Assembly: GCA_949825045.1 (NCBI GenBank)
Contig: OX463810.1
Span: forward strand, 38,884,201 to 38,948,200
Direction of reading: 5' to 3'
DNA: 64,000 nt
DNA from: Argyresthia goedartella
Lineage: Eukaryota > Arthropoda > Insecta > Lepidoptera > Argyresthiidae
In this document: piece after piece, positions 1 to 10,654 of the stretch
How positions within the stretch are numbered: position 1 is the stretch's first letter
How the letters are laid out: every line of letters starts with the position of its first letter
Made by a program: the position numbers and the translations under genes
Notes under the pieces: model-generated
Seen by the model: the letters and a program-made list of their open reading frames with translations, nothing else
Told to the model about the DNA's origin: nothing
The model's database searches: none

Positions 1-88
1 TTTTCTGTATCCCCAGCCGGGTATCGAACCCGGTACCTCTCGCATGGTAGGCAATGCCACAACCACAGCGCCACAGAGGTTGTTCAGT
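1..88 (-). repeat. tRNA-derived SINE, cut by the window edge
   Basis: Read on the minus strand, this has an A-box-like TGGCGCTGTGG (63-73) followed by a B-box-like GGTTCGATACC (20-30) inside a perfect 5-bp T-arm (CCGGG/CCCGG). The acceptor stem does not pair, so it is a tRNA-derived SINE head rather than a tRNA gene. The 3' body lies outside the window. Confidence 0.55.
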
Positions 89-3000
89 AAACACAACGGA
101 ATTCAGTAAAGAACACAATTATCTCGAAATGGTTTTCTCATTTTTGTGACCACGAATTTTTCTAACATGGCCAATTTGAAGTTGACGAACATCTTGCAAA
201 AATTAATTTGGAATTACCTGCGAGATTGACCAGCGACCTACAATAGCATGGATGGATGGAGAACATCTCTCTCATGTTCCGTTGCCACAGCCGAAAAGAA
301 GAAGCATAGCAACAAGTCTGAGCTTCAACTCATTTACAAGTTAAACTAAAATAATATTTATCATGTGCTCAGAACGTAGGTTGCAGGTGGGTAATTATAG
401 TTAATGTATGTATGAAATGTGATATTACAGCATCATCGTCACGTCACCGAAAAATTTAGGGTTAATTAAAAAGATAGGACAAAAACAGTGACAAGTAAAT
501 ACCTATAAATATATTGTCATAAATTACAGTAGGAGATGTTATAGTTAATATTTAAATTCCAAAATGGGTCTAGAATAGAGAAACCAACTGTCTATTTATC
601 CATAAACTTAACTAGTCAATATCATTGGGCAGGTCATCGCCGCTCTAGAAATATAAAGAGAATTCTATGACATTGCGATTGCAGCGCAATAACTTCTCAA
701 TTTGTTTATTTTTTACTGTTTCGTCAGTCTCAGTTCGCTAGCCCCTCTCCCTTTCGACACGCATATCCAACGTGAGTCTCGAAGAACTCGAAGTTTCTCA
801 CATACATTAGAATATGATTTTTTGCGCCGGGTTCCTGGGAACGGGAATTCTTCGGAAATAAGTTATTCCCGAATCCGGGAAAAAAAAATCTTCACATTTC
901 TAGAGCGCCGATGTTGATAGGTGATCTAAAAAACCAAGAACCATGGTAAATTTAACAAAAACGTTAAGGATCTATAACATTTTCATAAGGAGATGTTCGT
1001 GGGCCAGCAAGCCTTCTTCGGATAAGTCCTTTTTGTTTGTTTATCGTTACTTTTCACACTTCATTTTATTTGATTTGATTTGATTTGATTCAATAAAAAA
1101 TCAAGAAATATTTTATATTATTTATTTATTTTCTTTATTTGGTGTCCCAAATAAAGCTAGATTAGACAGCTAGAACTTCTACTCACTGCCGTAAGAGTCT
1201 CCAATGGGCAGTGATACACCGTGCTTAACGCACTCACCTGACAGGGTCTGCGTTGACCTATGACCTGGCTCCGATGCGATGGGTCCCGGGCGTGCCCAAG
1301 TTCTTCTTGCTTCACCGTTTGATTTTGAGGAATTACACAAGTCAAGTGTAATTCCTATCTTGTATGTATGTTCGTGGCTGTTTCCCTGCGAAACACACAA
1401 TCTCACGCCACTATCCAAGCCAGTTGCCACAACAAACAACTCGGGGGGCTCTCAAATACGAGGAGTGGAAACCTTCTGGCTAGTCCCGAAATATTGTTCA
1501 ATCCACTGCGACGGGCTCGCGGCGCTGGCTGTCAGCGAAGAAAACTCGCGGTTGGAAGACCGATTTCTTCAAAACTCCCAGATCCCTACTGTAACCCCCT
1601 AATCTATTGTGTGTACGCTGGTTGCATCAGTGTAGCTCTTGTTATTGGTTTTTGCCAGGCGCTCTTCAAATTGAGCCTGCGAGCACATCGTGACGTTTCG
1701 TTGCCACACCAGTTATGTCAGATTGAAATATAACATTCCGCGACGAATTTTGTTCCAGAACTTTGCCCTGCGTTGTATTAGCAAAACGCGTTTGACGTGA
1801 AATGTTTTGAGGTGGCAATAGGTTACTAATCTCTCCAAATGTGGGCGATTTTGTGTGAAAATCGGGAAATTAACATTCGCTTGAAATACCACAGGGGTGT
1901 TTAAGAGTGCGTCTATTAATTACAGTGGCCTGCTGTCCTTTTTAGGTATAACTCAAGCTATATCGTTTTTCTCTTTCGGCCAAGGCTGACGATGTCGCCC
2001 ACAAACTATGATAATTTTATTTAGGTAAGAGGGACATTTTGTGGTCAACCCCATCTGACAGACTGACATCTTGTTTGTCTCAAAAAGGATTTGTGGAAAA
2101 TTCCACTGTTTTTTCAAGGTATCTCGGAGGCTATAAATAATCCTGAAACCAAGGTGGCGGCCCTCATTTTCCCTTTACCAGCTTAGCTTGCCCTGGAATC
2201 CTCGCTAAGACGGGACAAGTTCGTTGTTTTTTTAGACCCTGGGAGGCCTCTCTCCTGTACGAACCCAGCTGCGATCTTATGGGGGTTCCTATGATTTTTT
2301 TCACACCACATTGTCAGACAGTGTGGGTGTGCATTCACGCCACGCCACGCCACGTGCCGCCGAGTATCGTAAGCGGACTTTCAAGCTGATACTTGCTACG
2401 GGAAGAACTTCCTGAAAACGGCCATCCACCTAGCACGGCGCCGATTAGTAGAACAGCATTAGCAGAACTAGCCATAGGAAAACAGCATTCTTCGGGCTCC
2501 AGATTGCACTGGAACTTTCAAACCTTAAGCTAAGTTTGGTGGTTAAGTTAGTGAAATAAGACAATTTTATAACCGGCCACCAAGAGATGAACCGTCCTAA
2601 TGGATGGTCTCACTATTAATAAAAGACTGGAAGCGGATTCAAAGTTTTATTTCTCCATCCACTTCAGATCTAAATAAAATTAGGGCTTCACTACACAGGA
2701 ACGCCCTCGCAAATATTTCATGGCAAAAACGCAAAAGGCTACACGATCTCTATATTTTTTCGTCTGACTCGTCTCACACTGAGGGACGAAAACCAGATTA
2801 GCAGACGACGAGAGATCTCCACCAGAAAGCTAGGAATAACCCCAAAGACCTACTATTAGTTGCCAATAAAAAGTACTGTAAAGCATGTGTAGAATTCAAA
2901 CATTTGTCTTTCTGATTAACTCAATATACTTTATTCCACAGTTGTATCGTATCCACTCTTACAACTTAGATTTGTCACTTTCAGTGGTTCGGTCTAGAGT

Positions 3001-3299
3001 CCTACCTCACAGCTGTAGCTGTGCGACATTGGCATAGACAAACTCTTTAGTGTATGTAACTCTAAACACAACAGCATGCAACATCATCTTATAATATTTA
3101 AAAACAAAAATGAGAAAAGCCTTCTAGTGGAAAGCAAAAGCAACAGTAAGAAGACATTATTTTTATTTTATTATTATTATTTTATTTCGATTATAGGTTC
3201 CTTATATTTCCTTTCTGTTTACATAAGTCACAGTCAAGTCAAGTATACAGAAGACATGGAAAGCTGTAAAATAAATATATCAGGTAGAATCCCATAAAA
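89..3299. other. No supported gene; AT-rich unassigned DNA
   Basis: Only short open frames occur here. The longest, 1368-1733 (+) and 1279-1602 (+), overlap each other in different frames and resemble nothing I know. A (TTTGA)n microsatellite lies at about 1066-1090. The GC-richer stretch at about 1150-1740 may be decayed transposon DNA, but no motif supports a family. Confidence 0.5.
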
Positions 3300-3780
3300 C
3301 CAACTAATGAATTTTTGCAATCAAAAGCCGACCCGATCGAAGCTTTAAATAAAGTTAACACATTCTTTTCCACTGTTGGCGAGAACTCGGTAGAAAACAT
3401 TTAAGGAACTATCCATACAACCAAGACAAAACTAGGAGGAAAGGTCAAGGAGCATTTCTTTAAAAGCACAATATTTTTTCATGACGCCATTTGATCAACA
3501 AGAAGTAGGAAAAATGATATCGGGACTTAAATGTTCGTCCGCATCTGGTTGATATGAAATTACCAACAATATTTTAAATCTGGTTAAATATTATTTGGCT
3601 CCAGCAATCACTTATATTTGCAACCTGAGCTTACCTACCTGAAAAACTCAAACTGGCTCATGTATGTCCTATTTTTAAATCGGATGACTATTTGCTTGCC
3701 TCAACTTACAGACGTACAGAAGGTAATTGAAAAGCTCGTCAACAAAATACTTCTGTCCTATCTGGAAAAGGAAACCATTC
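3300..3780 (+). pseudogene. CR1/Jockey-like LINE reverse transcriptase, fragment 1 of 3
   Basis: Conceptual translation across many stops gives the N-terminal reverse transcriptase region of a non-LTR retrotransposon: a stretch like LAPAITYICNLSL, then KLAHVCPIFKS, then VIEKLVNKILLSYLEK. In LINEs the enzyme copies the element's RNA at a nicked chromosomal site. The next part of the same protein resumes beyond a mariner at 5137, and the C-terminal part beyond a maT transposon at 7119, so these three fragments are one ancient insertion. There are numerous stops and frameshifts. The exact clade (CR1, Daphne or L2-like) is not settled. Confidence 0.65.
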
Positions 3781-3889
3781 TATCATAATCATAATCATTT
3801 ATTGATAACATCTGTTACACGTCCTTTGGGTAGTTACATAAATTATATTTTATTTCGTCTTATCAAAATGCGTTTCGCCGTACTGGCCA
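3781..3889 (-). repeat. LINE 3' tail (minus), short insertion
   Basis: ATCATAATCATAATC followed at once by ATTTATTGATAAC is the arrangement seen at several other minus-strand LINE ends in this window: a microsatellite tail, then TTTATT. It sits between LINE fragment 1 and the mariner, where the mariner's 5' terminal inverted repeat should be. Confidence 0.4.
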
Positions 3890-5136
3890 CTTTGATCTCA
3901 AATATCTCCTCTATGGTTAAGAACTCCAAATTTAAATATATACAGCTATTTACTCATGTATTTTTGTTTCTAAAATTATAATTCATTTGTTTTTTCCTCA
4001 ATTTTTTTTTTCTTGCGTCACTCAGCTTACAAAATGGAAAAAATTTAAATATCGCGTTATTTACGAGTATGAGTTCTACCGTGGCACCAGTGCTGCAGAA
4101 ATGGCTCGAAGGATTAATGATGCGTATGGCGACGGTGCCGCAATAGAAAACATAGTGCGTTTTTGGTTCCAATGTTTTCGTTCTGGAAATTTCGACCTGC
4201 AGAACAAGCCCCGTGGACGGCCGGAGACCAAAGTTGATAGTGAGGAATTGAAGGCTATTGTGGAAGCGGATCTATCGAAAACCACGTCCGAGTTAGCTGC
4301 AGGCTGCGGTGTTAGTGATAAAACTGTTTTAATCCACTTGAAGCAAATTGGGAAGATGAAAAAGCTTGAAAGGTGGGTACCTCACGAACTGAGTGAAGCA
4401 AATCAACAAACGCGCGTTGACTGCTGCGTTGCATTACTCACCCGGCACAATAATGAAAGGATTTTAAATCGAATCATTACCTGAGATGAAAAGTGGATCC
4501 TGTACGATAATCGTAAGCGCTCATCGCAATGGATGAACCCTGCCGAACCAGCCAAACCATGCCCCAAGTGAAAATTGACTCCAAAAAAGTTACTTGTGAG
4601 CGTTTGGTGGACTAGTGCTGGTGTCGTTCACTACAGTTATCTTAAATCTGGCCAGACGATTACGGCAGATGTCTATTGTCAGCAACTGAAAATCATGATG
4701 GAAAAGCTAGCTGCTAAGCAACCGAGGCTGGTCAATCGCTCTAGGCCACTGCTGCTTCATGATAACGCTAGACCACACACTGCACAACAGACGGCTACCA
4801 TATTAGAGGCGCTTCAATTGGAATGTCTAAGACATCCACCGTACTCTCCGGACCTTGCTCCAACAGATTACCATTTTTTTTGAAATTTGGATAACTTCTT
4901 GAAAGGGAAAAAATTCAACTCCGATGGGGCAGTCCAAACCGCCTTCAAAGATTTTATTTATTCCCGTAAGAATGTTTTTTTTATAGTAAAGGGATCGAAG
5001 AACTACCTATGAGATGGCAAAAGTATATAGATAGCAATGGTACATACTTTAATAAAACAAATATATTTTATTTAAAAAAAAAAACGTCTTTATGTTCCTC
5101 CCATGCAAAACGCCAATTTCATATGTAAGGACCTAA
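3890..5136 (+). mobile_element. mariner DNA transposon, degenerate, 5' end lost
   Basis: The 3' terminus is clear. The last 26 bases (5111-5136) read inward as TTAGGTCCTTACATATG, a mariner-type terminal inverted repeat, and are followed by the target dinucleotide TA (5137-5138). The matching 5' repeat is not visible and a LINE tail occupies its place. The transposase inside is broken. The element lies within a decayed LINE reverse transcriptase. Confidence 0.75.
4034..5060 (+). pseudogene. mariner transposase (D,D34D), broken
   Basis: This would encode a mariner transposase, which cuts and pastes the element through its terminal repeats. Visible parts in order are an N-terminal helix-turn-helix region (TSAAEMARRINDAYG), the linker GRPETKV, the first catalytic aspartate in DEKWI, the second in HDNARPHT, and the third in SPDLAPTDYHFF, with mariner spacing. 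In-frame stops are TGA at 4482-4484 (just before DEKWI), TGA at 4569-4571 and TGA at 4881-4883. Frameshifts lie just after the likely ATG at 4034 and in the T-run near 4980. The catalytic residues remain readable, but no functional protein can be made. Confidence 0.88.
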
Positions 5137-5809
5137 TATTAGCGGCAAGATAAAATTGATGTTAACAAAAATTACATATTTCCAGAACAAGTTATCGACG
5201 GAAGACGCTGTTATCAAGCTCACTGATTATGTCCGCAGTAGTTTAGACAAGGGCTTGAAATGCATCGGCGTTTTTGTAGATTTGTCAAAGGCCTTCAAAA
5301 CGGTCTCACGCCCAATCTTGCTGAACAAGATTTAGCTCTTGGGAATTTGAGAAACTGCCCTTGAATGGTTTCGGGTATACCCATCTTCTCGCAAACAGTG
5401 CGTCCAGCTGAATAACCAACTGAGTGAGACGGCAACTGTCAGTTTTGGAGCCCCACAAGGAAGCGTTTTGGGGCCAAAATTATTTTTGATAATGCATCAA
5501 TAATCCCTACAACTTCAAATTGGCAAACTCAGATATATTTACGTTAACTGACGATAATGCATTAGTTTTTTGTGGTCGTACTTGACTAACTGACAACAGT
5601 ATCGACTTGGCTCCAAAACAATTTTCCTAGAATAAACAGAGACAAGAAAAAATATGTTAGCTTTAGGATCACTCACCATACTGCGCCTAAATAACCCCTT
5701 AACATCAAACTTTACACTTTACAGCTCCTATCTTCCTATTCTTCCTCCTTACCAGCAGCTGAAAAATCCTCGAAGAAGTTTAGAATAACAAATTTTTAGG
5801 AGTATTATA
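5137..5809 (+). pseudogene. LINE reverse transcriptase, fragment 2 of 3
   Basis: Continuation of the LINE begun at 3300. It holds the palm-domain run KLSTEDAVIKLTDYV, then FVDLSKAF, the motif GAPQGSVLGP, and a degenerate active-site box read as LTDD where FADD is expected (about 5535-5550). Stops are frequent. It ends exactly at the maT insertion site. The sequence across that site, with the maT element and one TA removed, reads on as KFLGVLYIDENFAWD into fragment 3. Confidence 0.7.
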
Positions 5810-5811
5810 TA

Positions 5812-7118
5812 CACAGTCAGGTCATAAGTTCTGTCACACAATATTTTTTTTTTAATTTAGAACGCTGGCCACAAAAAAGTTTATTGAATTCGAATTTCGA
5901 ATTTTTCATGAAAATAAAAATGTGTACTTTTTAGAATTTTCCTCATTTTTAAATATGGAGTGGACACTTAAAGAAGACCGTGTTGCAGTTATTGCGTTGC
6001 ATCGTTGCGGTTACGCGCCAATTCAGATTTTAAACTTACTGAAAAATTTGAATATAACCAAAAGATTCGTTTATCGTACCATAAAATGATACAATGAAGA
6101 CTCTAATGTAGATGACAGGTCAATAAGTGGTCGCCCTCGCTCTGTTAGGACTCCAGCAGTGATAAAAGCTGTGAAGGCGCAAATTCAAAGAAATCCCATA
6201 CGTAAGCAGAAACTGTTGGCCCTTCAGATGGGGTTAAGCAGGACCACGGTGAAAAGGGTGTTAAATGAAGACTTAGGGCTTAGGGCATATCGAAGAAAAA
6301 CAGGACATCGTTTGGACGCTCGTTTAATGGACCTGAGACTTAAGAGATGCCGCGCTTTGTTGAAGCGGTACGCGGGAAAAAAGCATCGGGAAATTCTTTT
6401 TTCGGATGAAAAAATTTTCACCGTGGAAGAGAGCTACAACAAACAAAATGATAAGGTGTACGCACACAGCAGTGAAGAAGCGAGCAACCGTATTCCGCGT
6501 GTCCAACGAGGTCATTTTCCATCCTTGCTCATGGTTTGGTTGGGAGTCTCTTATTGGGGCTTAACTGAGGTACATTTTTGTGAGAAAGGCGTAAAAACGA
6601 ATGCAGTTGTTTATCAAAATACAGTCCTCAAGAACCTTGTGGAACCTGTTTCTCACACCATGTTTAATAACAGGCACTGGGTATTCCAACAAGATTCTGC
6701 GCCAGCTCATAGAGCGAAAAGCACACAAGACTGGCTGGCGGCGCGCGAAATCGACTTCAACCGGCACGAAGGCTGGCCCTCCTCCAGTCCAGATTTGAGT
6801 CCGTTAGATTACAAGATATGGCAACACTTGGAGGAAAAGGCCTGCTCAAAGCCTCATCCTGATTTGAAATCACTCAAGGCATCCTTGATTAAGGCAGCCG
6901 CCGATATTGACATGGACCTCGTTCGTGCTGCGATAGACGACTGGCCGCGCAGAATAAAGGCCTGTATTCAAAATCGCGGGGGTCATTTTGAATAAACTTT
7001 ATTACCATAAGAATCTATGTTTTATTAAGTTCATTTTGCTATATAAATGTTTACATAAATAATAAACATGTCTAAATTATTTCATATTGCACATGTGACA
7101 ACTTATGACCTGACTATG
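5812..7118 (+). mobile_element. maT-type (DD37D) Tc1/mariner-superfamily transposon
   Basis: This is a complete element of about 1.3 kb, bounded by terminal inverted repeats that start CACAGTCAGGTCATAAGTT at the left and, read inward from the right, CATAGTCAGGTCATAAGTT. The left repeat has two extra bases further in. TA target duplications lie at 5810-5811 and 7119-7120. It carries one transposase gene and is inserted in a LINE open frame. Spacing of the last two catalytic aspartates (37 residues) assigns it to the maT group rather than classical mariner (34). Confidence 0.88.
5955..6995 (+). pseudogene. maT transposase (DD37D) with one internal stop
   Basis: This is a cut-and-paste transposase frame of 346 residues from ATG 5955 to TAA 6995, interrupted only by a TGA at 6087-6089. 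The N-terminal part has a paired-like DNA-binding region and a GRPRS linker (residues about 55-59). The catalytic triad is D151 in FSDEK, D247 in QQDSAPAH and D285 in SPDLSPLD, with 37 residues between the last two. Downstream of the stop, a 278-residue open frame from ATG 6159 retains all three aspartates but lacks the first 68 residues, so it would bind the terminal repeats poorly if made. The single lesion suggests fairly recent activity. Confidence 0.85.
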
Positions 7119-7380
7119 TATATTGATGAAAATTTTGCATGGGATAAGCGAATTGACCCGCTTTGCGAGAGTTTGAGATAACATATCCCAATTTTTAAAA
7201 GACTCCGGTCATCTGCCGATAAAGACACAATCAAGCTTTTATACTGCTCTCTGCGCCGGTCTTTTTTGACCTATTGCGCCGTTGTCTGGGGCTCGACTTG
7301 TAAAACAAACTTAATACAATTAGATCGAGCCCAGCGTGCTCTACTCAATGCTGCCCTGCGGAAACCGTTGCGATATTCGA
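7119..7380 (+). pseudogene. LINE reverse transcriptase C-terminal region, fragment 3 of 3
   Basis: Reads IDENFAWDKRID, then LKRL..ADKDTIKLLYCSL, then AVVWGSTCKTNLIQLDRAQRALL, the thumb and connection region typical of CR1/Jockey-type LINE proteins. It continues without a gap from fragment 2 when the maT element and one TA are removed. The frame decays after about 7370. Confidence 0.7.
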
Positions 7381-7539
7381 CGTACATAGGTACTGTATAA
7401 GAAAAGCGGTTGTGACAGCTGTACATTTTGTATATAACTCTCGTTCCACAATTCTAGCTTCACCTTCCTGAAGGAAACTTCGCGCTCGTCGCGGTATGAA
7501 ATCTGGAAAACTGATAATTCGCACAGAACTTGCCGTAGC

Positions 7540-7700
7540 TATATCGTAGAATTTGATCATTTGATTGATCATTTTTTCAATTCAATTTGATCATTACATA
7601 AAATAGCCAACCATGGATTGATCATTTCATGAAATGGCCTACCGTTTCATGATATAGTAAATTATTTCATGAAATGATCAGAAAGGGTTGAATTTCACGA
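7540..7700. repeat. Palindromic repeat cluster (TGATCATTT / TTTCATGAAAT)
   Basis: The self-complementary units TGATCA and ATTTCATGAAAT recur several times. The cluster lies beside a copy of a dispersed core repeat (7750-7850), an arrangement echoed at 32880-33120 with a different palindromic unit. Confidence 0.5.
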
Positions 7701-7749
7701 AAACATGTCGTTTTAAAAGCATTTGTATTCAGTACTACGTGATTTTTTT

Positions 7750-7850
7750 GTATTATACATGTCGAACTAACAGGAAGACTATTCGGGGACTTCGCTGCGC
7801 TTGCCCTCTTTAGTCTTCACCTAAGCTACCACAGTGTTTTGCCCTAAAAT
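7750..7850 (+). repeat. Dispersed core repeat, diverged copy
   Basis: Shares CACCTAAGCTACC and GGGGACTTCGCTGCGCTTGCCC-like blocks with better copies at 61905-61995 (+), 32985-33115 (-) and 35640-35712 (+). No coding capacity; family unknown. Confidence 0.5.
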
Positions 7851-7859
7851 ATTTCTGCG

Positions 7860-8404
7860 TTCGATGAAAGTCGGAAACCATGGTTGGCAGTCATGATATA
7901 ATTTTACGATTACGGCAGTTTTTTTTGTTATAAATAATTAAAGCTGAATTTCTAACATACAATGTTATGAAGGCACCTGTTACCTACGTGGAGTATGAAA
8001 GTAACCAAGTAACTTTGTAAACCACATTTTGCGATCTAAAATACAACCTATTTACTTTTCACCAAAATTTTATAGCCTATATCACGTCTCTCTCACGGTC
8101 TTCAGGAATCCATCGAAAACCTCATTTAGCAATATGATCTTTAATAACCCCACATTAACAAAATAAAAAAAAAAACTTATCAACAAAAAAAAATATAATT
8201 ATCAAAGCTGCACACAACATTTCACGAGAATCGGTAGAGAAATGCGACCATGTAAGAAAACAGCCGGAAATTCGGACAAACCGACATTTTGTCGAAGCTC
8301 AAACGAAGAGGCTGCGTCGCTTGTTCATAAACCGAAGACACTGCAGGCCTAGCGCGGTGACTTGCGCGGGCGCGAAATTATCAAAAGCCGCAGCTTGTGT
8401 CCAT
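7860..8404. other. No supported gene
   Basis: AT-rich DNA with poly-A runs at about 8165-8195. No open frame or repeat that I can name. Confidence 0.5.
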
Positions 8405-8439
8405 TATTAATAACAATAACATTTATATACGAGTACGTT

Positions 8440-8498
8440 ACTTCTGGCCTTACACAAGGATTACTTGTATCGTGGGAACCAGAACCAGCGACGTCAAT
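8440..8498 (+). repeat. Dispersed repeat, TTCTGGCC...AGCGACGTCA type
   Basis: TTCTGGCC, then CGTGGGAACC and AGCGACGTCA, match in order a block at 63669-63726. This is the host sequence next to the BEL-A insertion. The BEL-A target duplication ATAAA (8499-8503) follows directly. Confidence 0.45.
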
Positions 8499-8579
8499 AT
8501 AAATGTTTAATATTTATGCTTCGGAACGCATCGTTTTTCGTTGCGCGGATCGACCGCGAGTGATGGGGACATCACTAGC

Positions 8580-9516
8580 AGAGTCAGAGTCAGAGTCATT
8601 TTTTTATTGAATATAAATAAATAAATTATCTTATTCAACGTCAAAATTATACTTACTTATAACTACAAGTCAATTTTTTTTTATATAAAAAAAAGACTAC
8701 ACCGTTTCGGAAGGTGGGCCTCGGGGTTAAGAAGAAACGGCAAGAAACTACCCCATACCTTTTTTTTTAAAAAGTGACTTTACAACAGGTACTGGTTCGG
8801 TCTAAGGAAATTCGCCGGCGAGTGATAGACTTGATCCATCGCCCCTCGTCGAATTTCTGTGCGCTGAGATGGTATGGACCATGCAGTTTTGTCATCTAAG
8901 TATTCCTTAATACTATTATAGGACTTTTTTATCAGCTCATTTTTAACATAGTTTTTGAACCTCTTTTCAGGAAGGATCAATGATTCCTGTGGTATTTTAT
9001 TGTAGATGCGAATACAGTGCCCCATGAATGATGTGCCTACTTTACTTAGTCTAAATAATGGTAGTGCTAACCTATTTTTATTTCTAGTGTTAATTGTATG
9101 GCTATCACCTACAATTTTAAATAAAGCTATGTTTTTTCTTACATGCATTATATTCTCGTATATATATTGACAGGTAACCGTAAGTATATTAATTTCTTTG
9201 AATTTTTCTCTCAATGATTCTCTAGCATCTAATTGATATATCGCCCTGATCGCCCTTTTTTGTAAGAAAAATATCGTATTTATATCTGCTGCTCTCCCCC
9301 AGAGCAATATTCCATAAGACATAATACTGTGAAAATAACTGAAGTAAACCAATCTGGCAGTTTCAACATCTGTAAGATATCTGATTTGTCTGACCGCAAA
9401 AGCGGCTGAGCTAAGTCTTCGTGCGAGATTAGTTATGTGAGGACCCCATTGATGTTTCGAATCTATAGTGATTCCGAGAAAGATTGTGTCTTCAACGAGG
9501 TCCAATCTTTCAGATC
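8580..9516 (-). mobile_element. 5'-truncated CR1/Jockey-like LINE inserted in the BEL-A LTR
   Basis: The insertion is flanked by CTAGC at 8575-8579 and 9517-9521, and the uninterrupted site can be read in the BEL-A 3' LTR at 22825-22840. The 3' end of the LINE is the AGAGTC microsatellite at 8580-8598 followed by a T-run and TTATTG. Only the last part of ORF2 is present, which is typical 5' truncation by incomplete reverse transcription. Confidence 0.85.
8780..9505 (-). CDS. LINE ORF2 C-terminal fragment (post-RT region)
   Basis: An open frame of 241 residues with no stop, beginning inside the reverse transcriptase: FLGITID, QWGPHI, VYFSYFHSIMSYGILLWG, LQKRAIRAIYQL, and a C-terminal domain rich in basic and aromatic residues. 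The catalytic FADD box is upstream and missing because of 5' truncation, so this cannot be an active enzyme. It is closely similar in layout to the C-terminal parts at 54250-54900 (-), which suggests the same clade. The clean frame indicates a fairly recent insertion. The listed first methionine is internal to the original protein and has no functional meaning. Confidence 0.75.
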   Translation of the reverse strand: MDLVEDTIFLGITIDSKHQWGPHITNLARRLSSAAFAVRQIRYLTDVETARLVYFSYFHSIMSYGILLWGRAADINTIFFLQKRAIRAIYQLDARESLREKFKEINILTVTCQYIYENIMHVRKNIALFKIVGDSHTINTRNKNRLALPLFRLSKVGTSFMGHCIRIYNKIPQESLILPEKRFKNYVKNELIKKSYNSIKEYLDDKTAWSIPSQRTEIRRGAMDQVYHSPANFLRPNQYLL

Positions 9517-9932
9517 CTAGCTAGCTGACTTTTGCACATGGTAAAAATGTCGGCGTCAGGTATTCGGGCCTTGGCGGAATATTAATTATAATAATATCGT
9601 AACAACCGTCAAGAAATAAGTAGATTTCACGTCATCGTAGTGAGTACTCCGTGCTGTGAAAGGTTGAAGTGGTTCGGTCACCAATTCGCCGCGTTCGGAT
9701 AGCGACCCGAGTAGTCGGCAGCATCACGACGGCAACAGCAGCGGCCTACGACAGGAGTAAGATTCGACTCCCATCACCCCCCACCCTCGTGTTCCTCATC
9801 CCGTACTCCCGCCTCGAATTGAGCTTTCGAATGCCGGTCCACGGCGTCAAGGTCAGTACTGCTTTGTGACATTCCACTGAAAAACAACCCTACCAAGATT
9901 CCACCCCTGTCGGTTGAGGCGTGGATTTAACA

Positions 9933-10358
9933 TTTTGGTAGCAGAGGCGCGGTTTCCTAGTAGGAAATCGATTCACGGACGGTTGTAGGGTTGTTTTTTG
10001 TGCCGCGTTGTAGTGGGAAAGGGTACCTCAGATAGGTCGGCAATCTTTGTTGTGAGTGAGTCTTGTGGTCGGTATACCACAATTAGGTTCATTTTCGGTT
10101 AGTGAACGTATAATTGACGATTTAGTTAACAATTATTATAAAATTGTAGTCGGAAACTACTGTTTGTTGAACAGCCATTCTGCGAGGTAACTACTTTTAA
10201 TAGAACGTCGGGTTCTATAGTATTGCAGTGTTATTTCGGTTTACAGAGCAGGGTCAGGCTATTTAAGGGGTATTAAGCTGATTTTGCTGACCTCAGTAGA
10301 AGTGTGGGTCATATCGGAGGGGCCACTTCTAGAAGGTTCACGGCTACCTACATTATAT
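9933..10358 (+). other. BEL-A primer-binding site and leader, first part
   Basis: TGGTAGCAGAGGCGCGG starts at 9936, three bases after the LTR, where the tRNA primer-binding site of an LTR element belongs. The matching TGGTAGCAGACGCGG occurs in BEL-B. Which tRNA pairs here was not determined. The rest is a non-coding leader that is interrupted by the Gypsy element at 10359. Its final ATAT (10355-10358) is that element's target duplication. Confidence 0.65.
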
Positions 10359-10394
10359 TGTTACGCCGGTAGGTTAGGTCAAAAACTTTGAACG

Positions 10395-10605
10395 TCAATT
10401 TCAGTGCTTTAGAGGCGTTTTCAGCAGGCTGAAAAGTCATTTCAGGCCGTTTCAGAAGTTACTCTATCACATATCTAAAGATCGAAATTTCACCCAAGTT
10501 GCCGTCGTTTTCAGGCGCCTGAAACATGTTTTCAGTCCGTTTCAGGGCACCCTCTATCAGATGACGCCATAACCTGAAAACCCGTTTTCAGGCGTTTTCA
10601 GGACC
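10395..10605 (+). repeat. Cluster of TTTCAG/CTGAAA motifs in U3
   Basis: About twelve copies of TTTCAG, counting both orientations, many in the form GTTTTCAGGC, lie within about 210 bp. One pair forms a perfect 16-bp palindrome, TTTCAGGCGCCTGAAA, at 10509-10524. A binding-site array for a host or element factor is possible. The same cluster recurs in the 3' LTR at about 16022-16232. Confidence 0.7.
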
Positions 10606-10654
10606 CCTTATGGGCCTCTGAAGCACAAATCGTTATATGGCGAAATATCCGGTA

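Larger units (their letters stand above)
8504..9932 (+). repeat. BEL-A 5' LTR, interrupted by a LINE
   Basis: Runs from TGTTTAATATT to GATTTAACA and is about 490 bp without the insert. The left part is 8504-8579 and the right part begins at the repeated CTAGC at 9517. Compared with the 3' LTR there are about a dozen substitutions, all in the first three-quarters. The final 120 bp look identical in both LTRs. Confidence 0.85.

Noticed and set aside
1..88. A functional tRNA gene
   Set aside because: The T-arm and boxes are good but the acceptor stem does not pair and the window cuts it. A SINE head fits better.
1279..1733. Overlapping 107- and 121-codon frames as a possible gene
   Set aside because: Different frames on the same stretch, an opposite-strand frame as well, no motif and no start context. 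Likely chance frames in a GC-richer patch.
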